From Pirellulales bacterium (GTDB lineage Bacteria; Planctomycetota; Planctomycetia; Pirellulales; Lacipirellulaceae), in NCBI GenBank assembly GCA_020847515.1, contig JADLBW010000059.1, forward strand, positions 1-64,000: 64,000 nt of DNA, given 5' to 3'. A program made the translations under genes and the position numbers. A model generated the notes under the pieces. It searched no databases. It was not told the DNA's origin and saw only the letters and a list, made by a program, of their open reading frames with translations. Below, in pieces: positions 9,500 through 19,132 of the stretch; position 1 is the first letter of the stretch, and each line of letters opens with the position of its first letter.

Positions 9500-9895
9500 A
9501 TGGGGGCGCGGATTCTCGGCATTGGGGCCGACGTCATCGAGTGCCTGCGGATCGCGCAAATGATCGAACGGCATGGCGAGCTGTTCATTCAGCGGGTCTA
9601 CACCGACCACGAGATCGCCTACTGTTCCACAAAGAAGGCGGCCACCCAGCATTACGCTGGCCGCTGGGCAGCGAAGGAAGCAGTGCTCAAAGCGCTCGGC
9701 ACCGGCTGGGTCCGCGGCATAAGTTGGCGGGACGTCGAGATTCGCCACAAGCCCGGGGGGGCGCCGACGGTGACGTTGCGCGGCGGGGCGCGCGAGGTGT
9801 TCGAACGTTCCGGCATTTCCGAGATGCACATCAGCATCTCGCACTGCCGGACCCATGCAATCGCGTACGCGATTGCCGAGGGGCCGGCGGATTAG
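9500..9895 (+). CDS. acpS: Holo-[acyl-carrier-protein] synthase
   Basis: Transfers 4'-phosphopantetheine from CoA to apo-ACP, activating fatty acid synthesis. 131 aa, near the family norm. The motif GIGADVIE carries the Mg-binding Asp11, and GRWAAKEAVLKALGTG carries Glu60, matching the two catalytic residues of AcpS; the C-terminal ISISHCRTHAIAYAIAE completes the fold. It starts one base after the trpS stop, suggesting translational coupling. Confidence 0.94.
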   Translation: MGARILGIGADVIECLRIAQMIERHGELFIQRVYTDHEIAYCSTKKAATQHYAGRWAAKEAVLKALGTGWVRGISWRDVEIRHKPGGAPTVTLRGGAREVFERSGISEMHISISHCRTHAIAYAIAEGPAD

Positions 9896-9959
9896 ACGCG
9901 ACGATCCAGTTCCGACTCTGACTGGCAGCGATCTACAATATGTCCAATCTACGCGTCCC

Positions 9960-10195
9960 ATGCCAACCATAGATGACATTGGGCCGTACAGGTTCTTTTT
10001 CTATTCCGCGGATGGAACGGATCCGCCGCATGTTCATACCCGGCGAGAACGTGCAACGGCGAAGTTCTGGCTGGATCCCGTTCGACTGTCGCGGTCGCGG
10101 GATTCGCCGATCACGAGTTGCGAAGCATTCAAAAGCTAATTGAAGACCATCGAGCCAGAATGCTGGAGTCCTGGAATGAGCACTTCGATAACTGA
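9960..10195 (+). pseudogene. DUF4160 protein, frameshifted
   Basis: Frame 1 from ATG 9960 reads the DUF4160 beginning (PTIDDIGPYRFFFYSADGTDPPHVH, split here as two motifs: a YRFFFYS strand and a PPHVH motif) as far as LSRSR near 10100. The family's second half (a GFADHELRSIQKL helix and an RARMLESWNEHF end) continues in the next frame to a TGA at 10193-10195. A single missing G in the GGG run at 10099-10101 explains the break. It is either a real pseudogene or a sequencing error. The end overlaps the DUF2442 start by 20 nt, as in intact DUF4160-DUF2442 pairs. Confidence 0.7.
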
Positions 10196-10475
10196 ACGAG
10201 ACGTGTTTGCCGAGTCCGTCCAGTTTTCCAACGACTCGATGACGATTCGCTTGGATGACGGACGGGCGCTATCCGTGCCACTGGCTTGGTATCCCAGGCT
10301 GCTGCATGGCGGAGATGCAGAGCGAAGCAACTATGAGCTAATTGGCGATGGAGAGGGAATTCACTGGCCGGATCTCGACGAAGACGTCAGCATTGAGGGT
10401 CTCCTGGCCGGAAGAAGATCTGCCGAGAGCGATGCGTCGCTCGCGCCCTGGCTCGCCAAGCGCGGACGAAGTTGA
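10176..10475 (+). CDS. DUF2442 domain-containing protein
   Basis: 99-aa soluble protein of the DUF2442 family, function unknown. It shows the family core: a strand with FSNDSMTIRLDDGRALSVPL, a WYPRL turn, and the conserved GEGIHWPDLDEDVSIEGLLAG. These proteins are often encoded right after DUF4160 proteins, and the pair has been suspected to be toxin-antitoxin-like; here the partner is frameshifted. The ATG at 10176 begins the family-like region; the frame is open a little further upstream. Confidence 0.75.
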   Translation: MSTSITERDVFAESVQFSNDSMTIRLDDGRALSVPLAWYPRLLHGGDAERSNYELIGDGEGIHWPDLDEDVSIEGLLAGRRSAESDASLAPWLAKRGRS

Positions 10476-10510
10476 GCTCATGTAGCCCAAACCCTCCTCG
10501 GCGCCTTGTA

Positions 10511-13198
10511 CTATTGCTTTCGCGCCTTCTTCGTGGCGCCCTTCTTCGGCGTTGCCTTCCTCTTTGTCGCCGCCTTTTTCGCGGCGACCTTCCTGCTTGC
10601 CTTCTTCTTCGGCGGTCCCTGCGCCGCCTTTTCGGCGAGCATCGCGACAGCTTCGTCGAAGGAGAGCTCCTCGACGCTCATTCCCTTGCGCAGCGAGACG
10701 TTGGTCTCGCCGTCGGTTACGTACGCGCCGTACCGGCCGTCAAGGATCTGAATCGGCTTCTCAGTCGCCGGCGACGGTTTGTCGAACACTCGCAGCGGCT
10801 CTCGTTTCGCCGCAGCGCCGCGCCCGCGGGTCTTCGGCTGGGCCAGCAGCTCTATCGCTTGCTGCTGGGTCACGTCCAGCGGCGAGACGCCGGCGGGGAG
10901 CGAACGGGTGTCATCGCCGCACTTCACATAGGGACCGAAACGTCCGTTGTGGGCCACGATCGATTTGCCGTTCTCTGGATGAGCGCCCAGCGTACGCGGC
11001 AGCGAAAGCAGCTTCAGCGCTGTCGCCAGGTCAATCTCCGACGGATTCATCCCTTTGAGCAGCGACGCATTCTGCGGCTTCTCTTCGTCCTCCGGCGTAC
11101 CGCGCTGCACGTACGGCCCGAAGCGGCCGACCTTCAGGTAGACCGGTTTGCCGGTATCGGGGCAAACGCCCAGCGGATCCTCGCCCTGCTTCGCCTGGTC
11201 AAGAAGCTTCAGGGCCGTTTCCAGCGTCACTTCGTCCGGGGGCATCTCCTCGGGCAACGACGCCGTACGGTCGCCTTGCTCGACAAAAGGAGAATACCGA
11301 CCCACCCGGACGTAAACTGCTTCGCCGCCAGGGGGCTTGCCGATCAGAATCCGACCGATGCGGGCCGGATCGATCTCGTCGATCTTATGTTCAAGCTGCT
11401 TCTTTAGTCCCGGGCGACCGTCGCCGAAGTAGAACCGCTCGAGGTAATTGACCGACTCCTGCTCGCCGCGGCTGATCGCGTCGAGGTCGTCCTCCATCTG
11501 GGCGGTGAATTGGTAATCGACCAGCGCGCCGAGATGTTCCTCCATCAATTGGACTACGGAAAAGGCCACCCAGGTCGGCACCAGGGCGTTTTGCTTCTTG
11601 AACACGTAATTGCGCGCGAGGATCGTATCGATGATCGACGCATAGGTGCTGGGCCGGCCGATGCCGCGCTCTTCGAGGGCCTTGGTGAGCGCCGCTTCGC
11701 TGAATCGGGCCGGCGGCTGCGTCGAGTGCTCCTTGGCCTCCAGCGACGTGCAATTCAACGGCTCGCCGATTTCGACGCTGGGCAGAATCCGCTCCTGGTC
11801 GGCAAGCTCCGCGCTGGGGTCATCCGAGCCTTCGACGTAGGCCCGCAGGTAGCCGGAGAAGTCGATGGTCTTGCCGCTCACCTGGAAGACGCAGCCCTCG
11901 CCTTCGATCGTGATCGAGATCCGCCTCCCGCGGGCGTCAGCCATCTGGCTGGCGATGGTGCGCTTCCAGATCATGTCGAACAGACGGAATTCGTCGCTGG
12001 AGAACTGCGAGCGCATCGCCTCGGGCAGTTCGAACGGATGGCCGGCGGGGCGAATCGCTTCGTGCGCCTCCTGGGCGTTCTTGACCTTGGATCGATACAG
12101 GCGGGCCTCGGCCGGCAGGACTTCTTTGCCATAATTCTCCGCGACCAGCCGCCGAGCGTCGTCAACCGCCACGGACGCCAGATTGGTCGAGTCGGTGCGC
12201 ATATAGGTAATATGGCCATTCTCGTACAGGCTTTGGGCCACCTGCATGGTGCGTCGCGCCGTAAAGCCGAGTTTCCGGTTGGCTTCCTGCTGCAGCGTGC
12301 TGGTGGTAAACGGCGGATAGGGCCGCGTCGTATACGGCTTGTCTTCGACGCCCGCCACGCGGAACTGCCCGGAGCGGATGCGGGCGGCAAGCGCGTCGGC
12401 CGCGGGGCCGTCCAGCAGCATTAAGTCGGCGTTCTTCAACCTGCCGATGGAGGAGTCGAAATCCTTACCGGCGGGAATCCGCCGACCGTCGACCGAGACC
12501 AGCGTGGCCTCGAGCGTCTGGCGGTCGGTCTTGGCGAACAGCCCCAGCAAATCCCACCACGTCGCCGAGACGAAAGCCATTCGCTCCCGTTCGCGCTCGA
12601 CGATCAGGCGGACCGCGACGCTCTGCACGCGCCCCGCCGAGAGCTTCGGCCGCACCTTGCGCCATAGCAGCGGCGAAACCTCGTAGCCGTACAAGCGGTC
12701 GACGATTCGCCGCGTCTCCTGGGCGCGGACGAGCCCCTCGTCCACCTGCCGCGGTCCCCGCAGCGCCTCTTCAATCGCATCCTTGGTGATCTCGTGAAAC
12801 ACCAGCCGATGGACGGGCACTTTGGGCTTGAGCAACTCCAACAGGTGCCAGCTAATCGCCTCCCCTTCGCGGTCCTCGTCGGTCGCGAGGTACAACGCGT
12901 TCGCGCCTTTGAGCTGATCCTTGAGGAGCTTGATCTGCTTCGTCTTGCCGGGAGGGACGACATAGATCGGCGTGAACCTGTCGTTGACGTTCACGCCCAG
13001 GTTCGCCCAGGGCTCGCCCTTGTATTCGGCGGGCACTTGCTTAGCGCCTTGGGGCAAGTCGCGGACGTGGCCGATGCTGGCCTCGACGCGGAAGTTCTTG
13101 CCCAGGTATTTGCCGATCGTTTTCGCCTTAGCAGGCGATTCGACGATCACCAGGGCCTGGCCGCCGTCAGCCGCAGAGGTAGGTTTCTTCTTTGCCAT
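10511..13198 (-). CDS. topA: DNA topoisomerase I (type IA)
   Basis: Relaxes negative supercoils by passing strands through a 5'-phosphotyrosine nick. 895 aa. The N-terminal Toprim domain has LVIVESPAKAKTI and the acidic ATDEDREGEA motif. The nucleophile is Tyr332 in GHITYMRTDSTN. The C-terminal third holds repeated Topo-C-type modules (VGRFGPYVQ, NGRFGPYVK, DGRYGAYVT) and no tetracysteine zinc fingers. The last 35 or so residues are a Lys/Ala/Thr-rich tail resembling histone H1. The ATG at 13198 gives the expected N-terminus, though no strong ribosome binding site is visible. Confidence 0.96.
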   Translation of the reverse strand: MAKKKPTSAADGGQALVIVESPAKAKTIGKYLGKNFRVEASIGHVRDLPQGAKQVPAEYKGEPWANLGVNVNDRFTPIYVVPPGKTKQIKLLKDQLKGANALYLATDEDREGEAISWHLLELLKPKVPVHRLVFHEITKDAIEEALRGPRQVDEGLVRAQETRRIVDRLYGYEVSPLLWRKVRPKLSAGRVQSVAVRLIVERERERMAFVSATWWDLLGLFAKTDRQTLEATLVSVDGRRIPAGKDFDSSIGRLKNADLMLLDGPAADALAARIRSGQFRVAGVEDKPYTTRPYPPFTTSTLQQEANRKLGFTARRTMQVAQSLYENGHITYMRTDSTNLASVAVDDARRLVAENYGKEVLPAEARLYRSKVKNAQEAHEAIRPAGHPFELPEAMRSQFSSDEFRLFDMIWKRTIASQMADARGRRISITIEGEGCVFQVSGKTIDFSGYLRAYVEGSDDPSAELADQERILPSVEIGEPLNCTSLEAKEHSTQPPARFSEAALTKALEERGIGRPSTYASIIDTILARNYVFKKQNALVPTWVAFSVVQLMEEHLGALVDYQFTAQMEDDLDAISRGEQESVNYLERFYFGDGRPGLKKQLEHKIDEIDPARIGRILIGKPPGGEAVYVRVGRYSPFVEQGDRTASLPEEMPPDEVTLETALKLLDQAKQGEDPLGVCPDTGKPVYLKVGRFGPYVQRGTPEDEEKPQNASLLKGMNPSEIDLATALKLLSLPRTLGAHPENGKSIVAHNGRFGPYVKCGDDTRSLPAGVSPLDVTQQQAIELLAQPKTRGRGAAAKREPLRVFDKPSPATEKPIQILDGRYGAYVTDGETNVSLRKGMSVEELSFDEAVAMLAEKAAQGPPKKKASRKVAAKKAATKRKATPKKGATKKARKQ

Positions 13199-13935
13199 CG
13201 ACAGTTACTTCGTGATGCAACGCCTTTTGGTTCCGCCGGGATCCTCGTCGCTGGCGGAGTGGAGTTACAGGGCCATACTCGCCGTCACAGGATGCGTCGT
13301 GCGTCTCTTCCTCAGCCTTGCCGCCGCGCGGCGGACTTGTTCTGTCTCGCAAAGGGCCCTCGCTGGCGCTGCGGAGCCTTCGCAAATCTATTCACTCGGC
13401 CCATGGGGCCGATGCGTTGACTCAACCGGCAACGCCCCGGCCATTATTCGTCGAACCACTGGCAGCGAGTCAACAAACTTTCACCACCCGGCACTAACGG
13501 CCCATCCGGTACATGCGACAACTGCGCCGCGTTCGGCACGACCGCAGCGGCGCCCTGGGACGGGGCGCTTGGCGTTCCGCGTCCGGCCCGGCCAGGGAGG
13601 GCGCGAAAAGCCGCAAACTGCGTTCGAGACCGTTCTCTCCAGCCGGCGGGAAACGCGGCGCTCTGCAAAGCCGCCGCGCCCCGGTCACACCCCCTTTGCC
13701 GCGACCCGATGATTGGCGATACTTCCTTATTGGGATTGCGTTTACGTCGATTCCCAATAAAATTTCACGTTCTTCATCGCGCCGCTTAGCTGGTCAATCA
13801 TTACTTCTCAGCACCGCGGCGTGTCAAGTCACCGGCGGAACGCTGTTGGCCTCGGCGGCAGCTTTCAGCCCGACCGACGCTGCCCGCCCTGGCCGAAGCC
13901 GATGGCTGGCAGCCACACGTATTCAGGACGGTTAC
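13199..13935. other. Long intergenic region between topA and the PpiD-like gene
   Basis: 737 nt separating divergent genes, with no convincing ORF of its own; the long open frame across its end is an artefact of high GC. It contains an inverted repeat at 13727-13760 (listed separately) and a looser TTGACTC/GAGTCAA pair around 13417-13474. Divergent promoters must lie here. Confidence 0.5.
13727..13760. repeat. Perfect 9-bp inverted repeat, AT-rich, 16-nt spacer
   Basis: TTATTGGGA (13727-13735) and TCCCAATAA (13752-13760). It sits in an AT-rich island in otherwise GC-rich sequence about 175 nt upstream of the PpiD-like start. It could be an operator or a hairpin; no T-tract makes a terminator unlikely. 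Confidence 0.5.
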
Positions 13936-16575
13936 ATGGCAAGTCCCTTCCGGTACTTTCGCAAGCACACCAAGGCGTTTATGGCGGTAGCGGCTGTGCT
14001 GGCCATTTTTATTTTCGTCGTCGGCGACTCTCTGATGGGCGGCCGCAATAGCGGCTATAACGGCCGGCCCAGCGGTGCAACCGTCGCGACATGGAACGGC
14101 GGTTCGCTAACCGAGTACGACCTGGCCACGCTTACGCAGCACCGTCGAATTGTCGACGAATTCCTCCGCCGGCTGTTCGTCCAGGGGGGCGGGACGTCGC
14201 TGCAATACGATTTTCCGCAAAATATTCCACAGCTTTTCCTCCGCGGCGACCAGGAAATTGAGAGCCAGGTGGTGGAGACGGAAGTTTTAGCCGACTTGGC
14301 GGATAAGGCGGGCATCACCGTCAGCGATCAAATGATCAATCGCTACCTTGAGGAGGTGGGACTGAACAAAGTCGGCGGCGATCAGATTCTGTCCATCTTC
14401 AACAACTTGGGGAATTCGCGCCAAACCGAGGCCATTGTCTTCGCCACGCTTCGCAAGCTGCTGGCCGCCGATTTTTACCGCCGGACCTATGCCGATGCCG
14501 CATTCGTCGTGCTTCCCCAGCAAAAGTGGGAGGACTGGCGAAAAGTCAATGAGCGCATCGCCCTGCAGGTGGCGTCCATTCCAGCCGAGAAGTTTCTGGA
14601 CAAAGTGCCTGCCCCGACCGAGGCGCAACTGCAGGCCTTTTACAACGACTACAAGGACTTTGATCCGGATCTGATGGAAAACGTCGGCGGCCGCGAGCTT
14701 CCCTCGCCCCGCCCCGGGTTTGCCGTGCCCCACCGGGTCAAGTTGCAGTATCTGCTGGGCGCCGTAGACGCCAAGGCCCAGCAGCTTCTCGACTCGGTGA
14801 CCGACGCCGAAATTGCCGCGTACTACCAGGAGCACAAAGAAGACTTCTTGAAGATGGACTTCCCGGCCGAAGCGCCCGCGGCAAGCGACAGCGGCGGCGC
14901 AAAGCCAGCGGAGGACGCTTCGGGCAGCAATGCCCCCGCCGGGGCGGCGGCCCCCACTACGGAAGCCGCCCCGTCGGATGGGGCCACGCCGCCCGCCGAT
15001 TCGCCGGCGGGGTCCCCGCCGCCCGAAGCCGCCTTAGAGGGTCCTGAGGTCTCAAGCGCCCCGGATTCGGCGTCAACGCCAGCGTCTGCCGCAGGTGACG
15101 CGCAGCCGCCTGAAGCGAGCGCTGAGACGGGGACGCCGGACGAGTCGCCGGCTCCCGCTCCTTCTGCGGCGACTGATTCGCCGTCGCCAGCCACGGAAGA
15201 GCCGGCCGCCGACCCGCCCGCGGCGGATGCAGGGACCGACGAAGGCGCCGACGAAAGTTCGAACCTAAGCCCGCCCAGCCCGTTCCGTCTGGCAGCGTTT
15301 CAAGAAGAAGCGACCGAGCCGGCTACCGAAACTGCCGCCGATGAATCGGCGGCCGCTGCTGACGCCGACCCGGCGCAAGCACCGGCCAGCGCGGCGAGCA
15401 GCGACGTCCCCGCCGCTGAAGGACGGCCCCAAGCCACAGAGCCAGCCGCCGAAAGCGCTTCGGCGCCAGCCCCGGACGATGCGGCAGCGACAGGCAGTGA
15501 GCCGGCGGCGGCGGACGAATCGGCGCCGCCAAGCTCCGGCCAGCCGGCAGCGGCCGATTCCGCCGAAAGGGCGGCGACCCAGTACGAGCCGCTGGAAAAG
15601 GTTCGCGATGAAATCCGCCAAGTTCTGGCTCGCAAAAAGGCGGAAGAACAACTCGGCCGGATTTTAGCCGAGGCTACCACGCTGCTGGAGGGAGAGTACA
15701 ACCAGTACGGCATACGCGTCGCCGAGACAAAGGCCGCCGACCAGCCGCCGCCGACGCCCCCGGAACGCCTCACAAACCTCGATTGGCTGGCGAAGCAGAA
15801 CAATTTGACGTTCGAAAAGACGACCGCGCTGACGGCCCGCGAACTATTTGACACTGCGATTGGCAAGGCGGGCGACGCTGACAGTTTGCGGCGTAGCGTA
15901 ACGCAGGAGGCCTTTACGTCGCTGGCTCTGTACCAGCCCTTTTTGGCGAAGGACATGGACGGCAATTACTACCTGGTGCAAAAGATCGAGGACGCCCCCC
16001 ATCGCATTCCGGAACGCAAGGAGGTCCGCGATCAGGTCGCTGAAGCTTGGAAGCGCGAGCAGGCGGCGAAGCTGGCCGAAGCCGAAGCAAAGAAGCTGGC
16101 GGAGGAGATCTCCAAATCTAGCGCGCCGTTCGATCAGTTTTTCTTTGCCGATCGCGGCTATCCGGTCGTGAATCAGACGCAGTTCTTCAGTTGGCGCAGC
16201 TATCCGCCTACGGGCGCCGGCATGGGGCGTCCCCCTGGGCTCAGCGACGTTCCGGAGCTGAAGAACGTCGGCCCGCAATTCATGGAAACGGCCTTCTCGC
16301 TCGAAGGCAACGAGACAAAGGCCGTAATGAACTACGACAACTCGGTAGCCTATGTCATCCGCCTGGCGCGGCGGCAGTGGAGCCCCGAAGAGCTGCGCCA
16401 GCTATTCTTGGAAGAGCAAGCCGGTTGGCCGGGACAGCTCGACATGCTGCTCGAGCATTACTCGCGATTCAGCAGTGCCGTCGAGCAAGAGATGCTGCAA
16501 GAGCGGGCAGACTTCAAGTGGGACGCAGATTTTCTCGCCCGGCGGCAAAAGGAGCGGGCCGAGCGCGGCGCGTAA
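13936..16575 (+). CDS. PpiD/SurA-like membrane-anchored foldase with long disordered insert
   Basis: 879 aa from ATG 13936. Residues about 14-36 form one membrane anchor (AFMAVAAVLAIFIFVVGDSL), so the rest is outside the inner membrane. Residues about 40-300 resemble the SurA/PpiD chaperone-like N-terminal domain (helical, DQMINRYLEEVGL). Residues about 309-548 are a 240-residue Ala/Pro/Glu/Ser/Asp-rich low-complexity linker. A helical C-terminal half (548-879) follows. I cannot point to a confident parvulin active site, so peptidyl-prolyl isomerase activity is uncertain and chaperone function is the safer guess. The frame is open far upstream, but the MASPFRYFRKH start before the anchor is the natural one. 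Confidence 0.65.
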   Translation: MASPFRYFRKHTKAFMAVAAVLAIFIFVVGDSLMGGRNSGYNGRPSGATVATWNGGSLTEYDLATLTQHRRIVDEFLRRLFVQGGGTSLQYDFPQNIPQLFLRGDQEIESQVVETEVLADLADKAGITVSDQMINRYLEEVGLNKVGGDQILSIFNNLGNSRQTEAIVFATLRKLLAADFYRRTYADAAFVVLPQQKWEDWRKVNERIALQVASIPAEKFLDKVPAPTEAQLQAFYNDYKDFDPDLMENVGGRELPSPRPGFAVPHRVKLQYLLGAVDAKAQQLLDSVTDAEIAAYYQEHKEDFLKMDFPAEAPAASDSGGAKPAEDASGSNAPAGAAAPTTEAAPSDGATPPADSPAGSPPPEAALEGPEVSSAPDSASTPASAAGDAQPPEASAETGTPDESPAPAPSAATDSPSPATEEPAADPPAADAGTDEGADESSNLSPPSPFRLAAFQEEATEPATETAADESAAAADADPAQAPASAASSDVPAAEGRPQATEPAAESASAPAPDDAAATGSEPAAADESAPPSSGQPAAADSAERAATQYEPLEKVRDEIRQVLARKKAEEQLGRILAEATTLLEGEYNQYGIRVAETKAADQPPPTPPERLTNLDWLAKQNNLTFEKTTALTARELFDTAIGKAGDADSLRRSVTQEAFTSLALYQPFLAKDMDGNYYLVQKIEDAPHRIPERKEVRDQVAEAWKREQAAKLAEAEAKKLAEEISKSSAPFDQFFFADRGYPVVNQTQFFSWRSYPPTGAGMGRPPGLSDVPELKNVGPQFMETAFSLEGNETKAVMNYDNSVAYVIRLARRQWSPEELRQLFLEEQAGWPGQLDMLLEHYSRFSSAVEQEMLQERADFKWDADFLARRQKERAERGA

Positions 16576-16714
16576 ACGAGCGGCTCGTAAATGAGGAGTC
16601 AGCCCGGCCGGGCGAACACTTCACCTTAGGAGACCTTCCTCGCCGCGTAGGGCATGTCGGCGGCATTCGCGCCAGAGTGGCTCGAATCTACAGGCCATTC
16701 CGCTCACCTCGCGC

Positions 16715-18934
16715 CTACGTCCGCTGAGGTTTCAGCACCACCACGCCCAGCGGCGGCAGCGTCATCTGCACCGAGAAGGGCCGGCCGTGGCTTTCGCTGG
16801 CCTCGGCCATAACGCCGGGGAAGTTACCGACGTTGCTGCCGCCGTAGAACTGGGAATCGGAGTTGAACACCTCCTGATACCAGCCGCCCGCGGGCATGCC
16901 AAGTCGGTAATTCTGACGCACGACAGGCGTGAAGTTGACGGCCACAGCCAGAAAGTCCGCAGGGTCTTCGGCGCGGCGGATATACGCCAGGATGCTGTCG
17001 GAGTAATTGTGGCAGTCGATCCACTCGAAGCCGGTGTACTCGAAGTCGACCTGATGCAGCGACGCTTCGCGGCGATAGAGGGCGTTGAGGTCGGCGACCA
17101 TCTTCTGCACGCCTTGGTGGGCGTCCCACTGCAGCAGATCCCACTGCAGCTCGTGGTCGTGGTTCCATTCGCTCCACTGGGCGATCTCGCCCCCCATGAA
17201 GAGCAGTTTCTTGCCGGGATGCGTCCACATGTAGCTGTAGAGCAGGCGCAGATTGGCGAACCGCTGCCAGAGGTCGCCGGGCATCTGGTCGAGCATCGAA
17301 CCTTTGCCGTGGACGACTTCGTCGTGCGAGAAGGGTAGAACGAAGTTCTCCGTGAAGGCGTAGATCAGGGAGAACGTCAGCTCGTCGTGATGATACTGGC
17401 GATGAATCGGTTCGTGCCGCATGTAGCGGAGCGTGTCGTTCATCCAGCCCATATTCCATTTGAGACTGAAGCCCAGGCCGCCGAGATAGGTGGGCCGAGA
17501 GACGCCGCCCCAGGCGGTTGATTCTTCGGCGACGGTCAACGTGCCAGGAAACTGGAGGTGAACCTGCTCATTGAACTCTTTGAGGAACGAGATGGCCTCG
17601 AGGTTCTCGCGGCCGCCGTACATGTTGGGGATCCACTCGCCGTCGTTGCGGCTGTAGTCGAGATACAGCATCGAGGCGACGGCGTCGACGCGCAAGCCGT
17701 CGATGTGATACTTGTCCAGCCAGAACAGCGCATTGGACGTCAGGAAATTCCGCACCTCGTTGCGGCCGTAATTGAAGACCTTGGTGCCCCAGTCGGGGTG
17801 TTCGCCCTGTCGCGGGTCGGCGTGCTCGTACAAGGCCGTGCCGTCGAAATGGGCCAGCCCGTGGCCGTCTTTGGGGAAGTGGGCGGGCACCCAGTCGATG
17901 AGGACGCCGATATGGTGCTGATGGCAATAATCGACGAAGTACATGAAGTCTTCCGGGGCGCCGTAACGGCTGGTCGCCGCGTAATAGCCGACCGTCTGAT
18001 AGCCCCAACTGCCGGTGAACGGGTGCTCGCTGACTGGCATCAGCTCGATATGGGTGAATCCCATGTTCTGGCAGTAGTCGACGAGTTGATGCGCGATCTC
18101 GCGGTAGTTCATCCATGAGTAGCCGCGGTTATGGTCCTTCTTCCAACTGCCGAGGTGCACCTCGTAGATGGACATGGGGGCGCTGAGGGCGTTGGCCTTT
18201 TCGCGATTGGCCATCCAGTCGCCGTCGTTCCACTGATACTCGAGCGTTGTAACGATGTTCGCCGTCTTGGGAGGCAACTCGGCGGCGAACCCGTACGGAT
18301 CGCACTTCTCGAGCACCTGTCCGCCGCGAGCCTTCACCGAGAACTTGTACAACTCGCCTGGCTTCAAATCGGGGATGAACAGCTCCCAGACGCCGTTGGG
18401 AATGTGTTTCCGCATCGCATGCTTGCGGCGGTCCCAGTCGTTGAACGAGCCAATGACGCTGACGCTTTCGGCATTGGGCGCCCACACAGCGAAGTTCACG
18501 CCGCGCACGCCCCCAATCTCGCGGACATGGGCGCCCAGCTTCTGATAGCTTTGCCAATGCCGCCCCTCGCCCAGCAAATGCAGGTCGTAACCCGACAGCA
18601 ACGGGGGAAAGGCGTACGGATCATGCAGCGTAACCTGACGCCCCGAGGCGTCGATCGCGCGAAACTGGTAGGTCCGCCCTTCGTTCACGTTGTGAATCTC
18701 CGGCCCGCAGATCGCCTCGAAGAGCCCCGCGGGGTGAATACGCCGCATGGGCTTGGCTTGGCCTTCGCGGGGGTCCACCAGCCACACCTGTTGCGACTGC
18801 GGCAGGTAAGCCCGCACGGCAAGCGCGCGGCGGCCATTTTGTTCAATCTCGTGCGGTCCCAGCACCTCGAAAGGGTTTTCGTGATAGCCGTAAATGACCG
18901 GATTGATAGCACTGACGTCAACGAGAGATCGCAC
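16715..18934 (-). CDS. glgB: 1,4-alpha-glucan branching enzyme
   Basis: Makes alpha-1,6 branches in glycogen. 739 aa with the standard order: N-terminal CBM48-like modules (1-110 and 140-230, the latter with [20 protein letters not shown]), a GH13 barrel, and a C-terminal beta domain. Catalytic residues are Asp417 ([10 protein letters not shown]), Glu470 (TVAEES) and Asp538 (PFSHDEV). The start is GTG at 18934 behind a GAGG-type site. No other glg genes are adjacent. A perfect 14-bp palindrome lies 37 nt upstream. Confidence 0.95.
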   Translation of the reverse strand: MRSLVDVSAINPVIYGYHENPFEVLGPHEIEQNGRRALAVRAYLPQSQQVWLVDPREGQAKPMRRIHPAGLFEAICGPEIHNVNEGRTYQFRAIDASGRQVTLHDPYAFPPLLSGYDLHLLGEGRHWQSYQKLGAHVREIGGVRGVNFAVWAPNAESVSVIGSFNDWDRRKHAMRKHIPNGVWELFIPDLKPGELYKFSVKARGGQVLEKCDPYGFAAELPPKTANIVTTLEYQWNDGDWMANREKANALSAPMSIYEVHLGSWKKDHNRGYSWMNYREIAHQLVDYCQNMGFTHIELMPVSEHPFTGSWGYQTVGYYAATSRYGAPEDFMYFVDYCHQHHIGVLIDWVPAHFPKDGHGLAHFDGTALYEHADPRQGEHPDWGTKVFNYGRNEVRNFLTSNALFWLDKYHIDGLRVDAVASMLYLDYSRNDGEWIPNMYGGRENLEAISFLKEFNEQVHLQFPGTLTVAEESTAWGGVSRPTYLGGLGFSLKWNMGWMNDTLRYMRHEPIHRQYHHDELTFSLIYAFTENFVLPFSHDEVVHGKGSMLDQMPGDLWQRFANLRLLYSYMWTHPGKKLLFMGGEIAQWSEWNHDHELQWDLLQWDAHQGVQKMVADLNALYRREASLHQVDFEYTGFEWIDCHNYSDSILAYIRRAEDPADFLAVAVNFTPVVRQNYRLGMPAGGWYQEVFNSDSQFYGGSNVGNFPGVMAEASESHGRPFSVQMTLPPLGVVVLKPQRT

Positions 18935-18971
18935 GGCGGTCTATCCTCTGTACTGTTGTACTAAAATGCGG

Positions 18972-18985
18972 GCCCGCTAGCGGGC
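18972..18985. repeat. 14-bp perfect palindrome upstream of glgB
   Basis: GCCCGCTAGCGGGC is self-complementary and lies 37 nt upstream of the glgB start codon on the minus strand. It may be an operator or a short hairpin in the leader. Confidence 0.4.
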
Positions 18986-19132
18986 GGAAATCTGCAAATC
19001 AGGCTGCTCGTTTGGTAGGCGCCGAAGGCGGGCAAAGCCATCACCGCGGTTCGGCACGACCGGAAGGTTGCGGGCGAGGCGGCGGGCGTCAACATCGCCG
19101 CCGCGGGAGGGACGATCTAGGCATTCTCGCGA

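Noticed and set aside
10472-11407. Long plus-strand frames across topA
   Set aside because: Mirror frames of the high-GC topA gene on the other strand; the topA motifs are decisive.
13513-13935. Long open extension before the PpiD-like gene
   Set aside because: Arg/Pro-rich high-GC reading with no signal or family character; the natural start precedes the membrane anchor.
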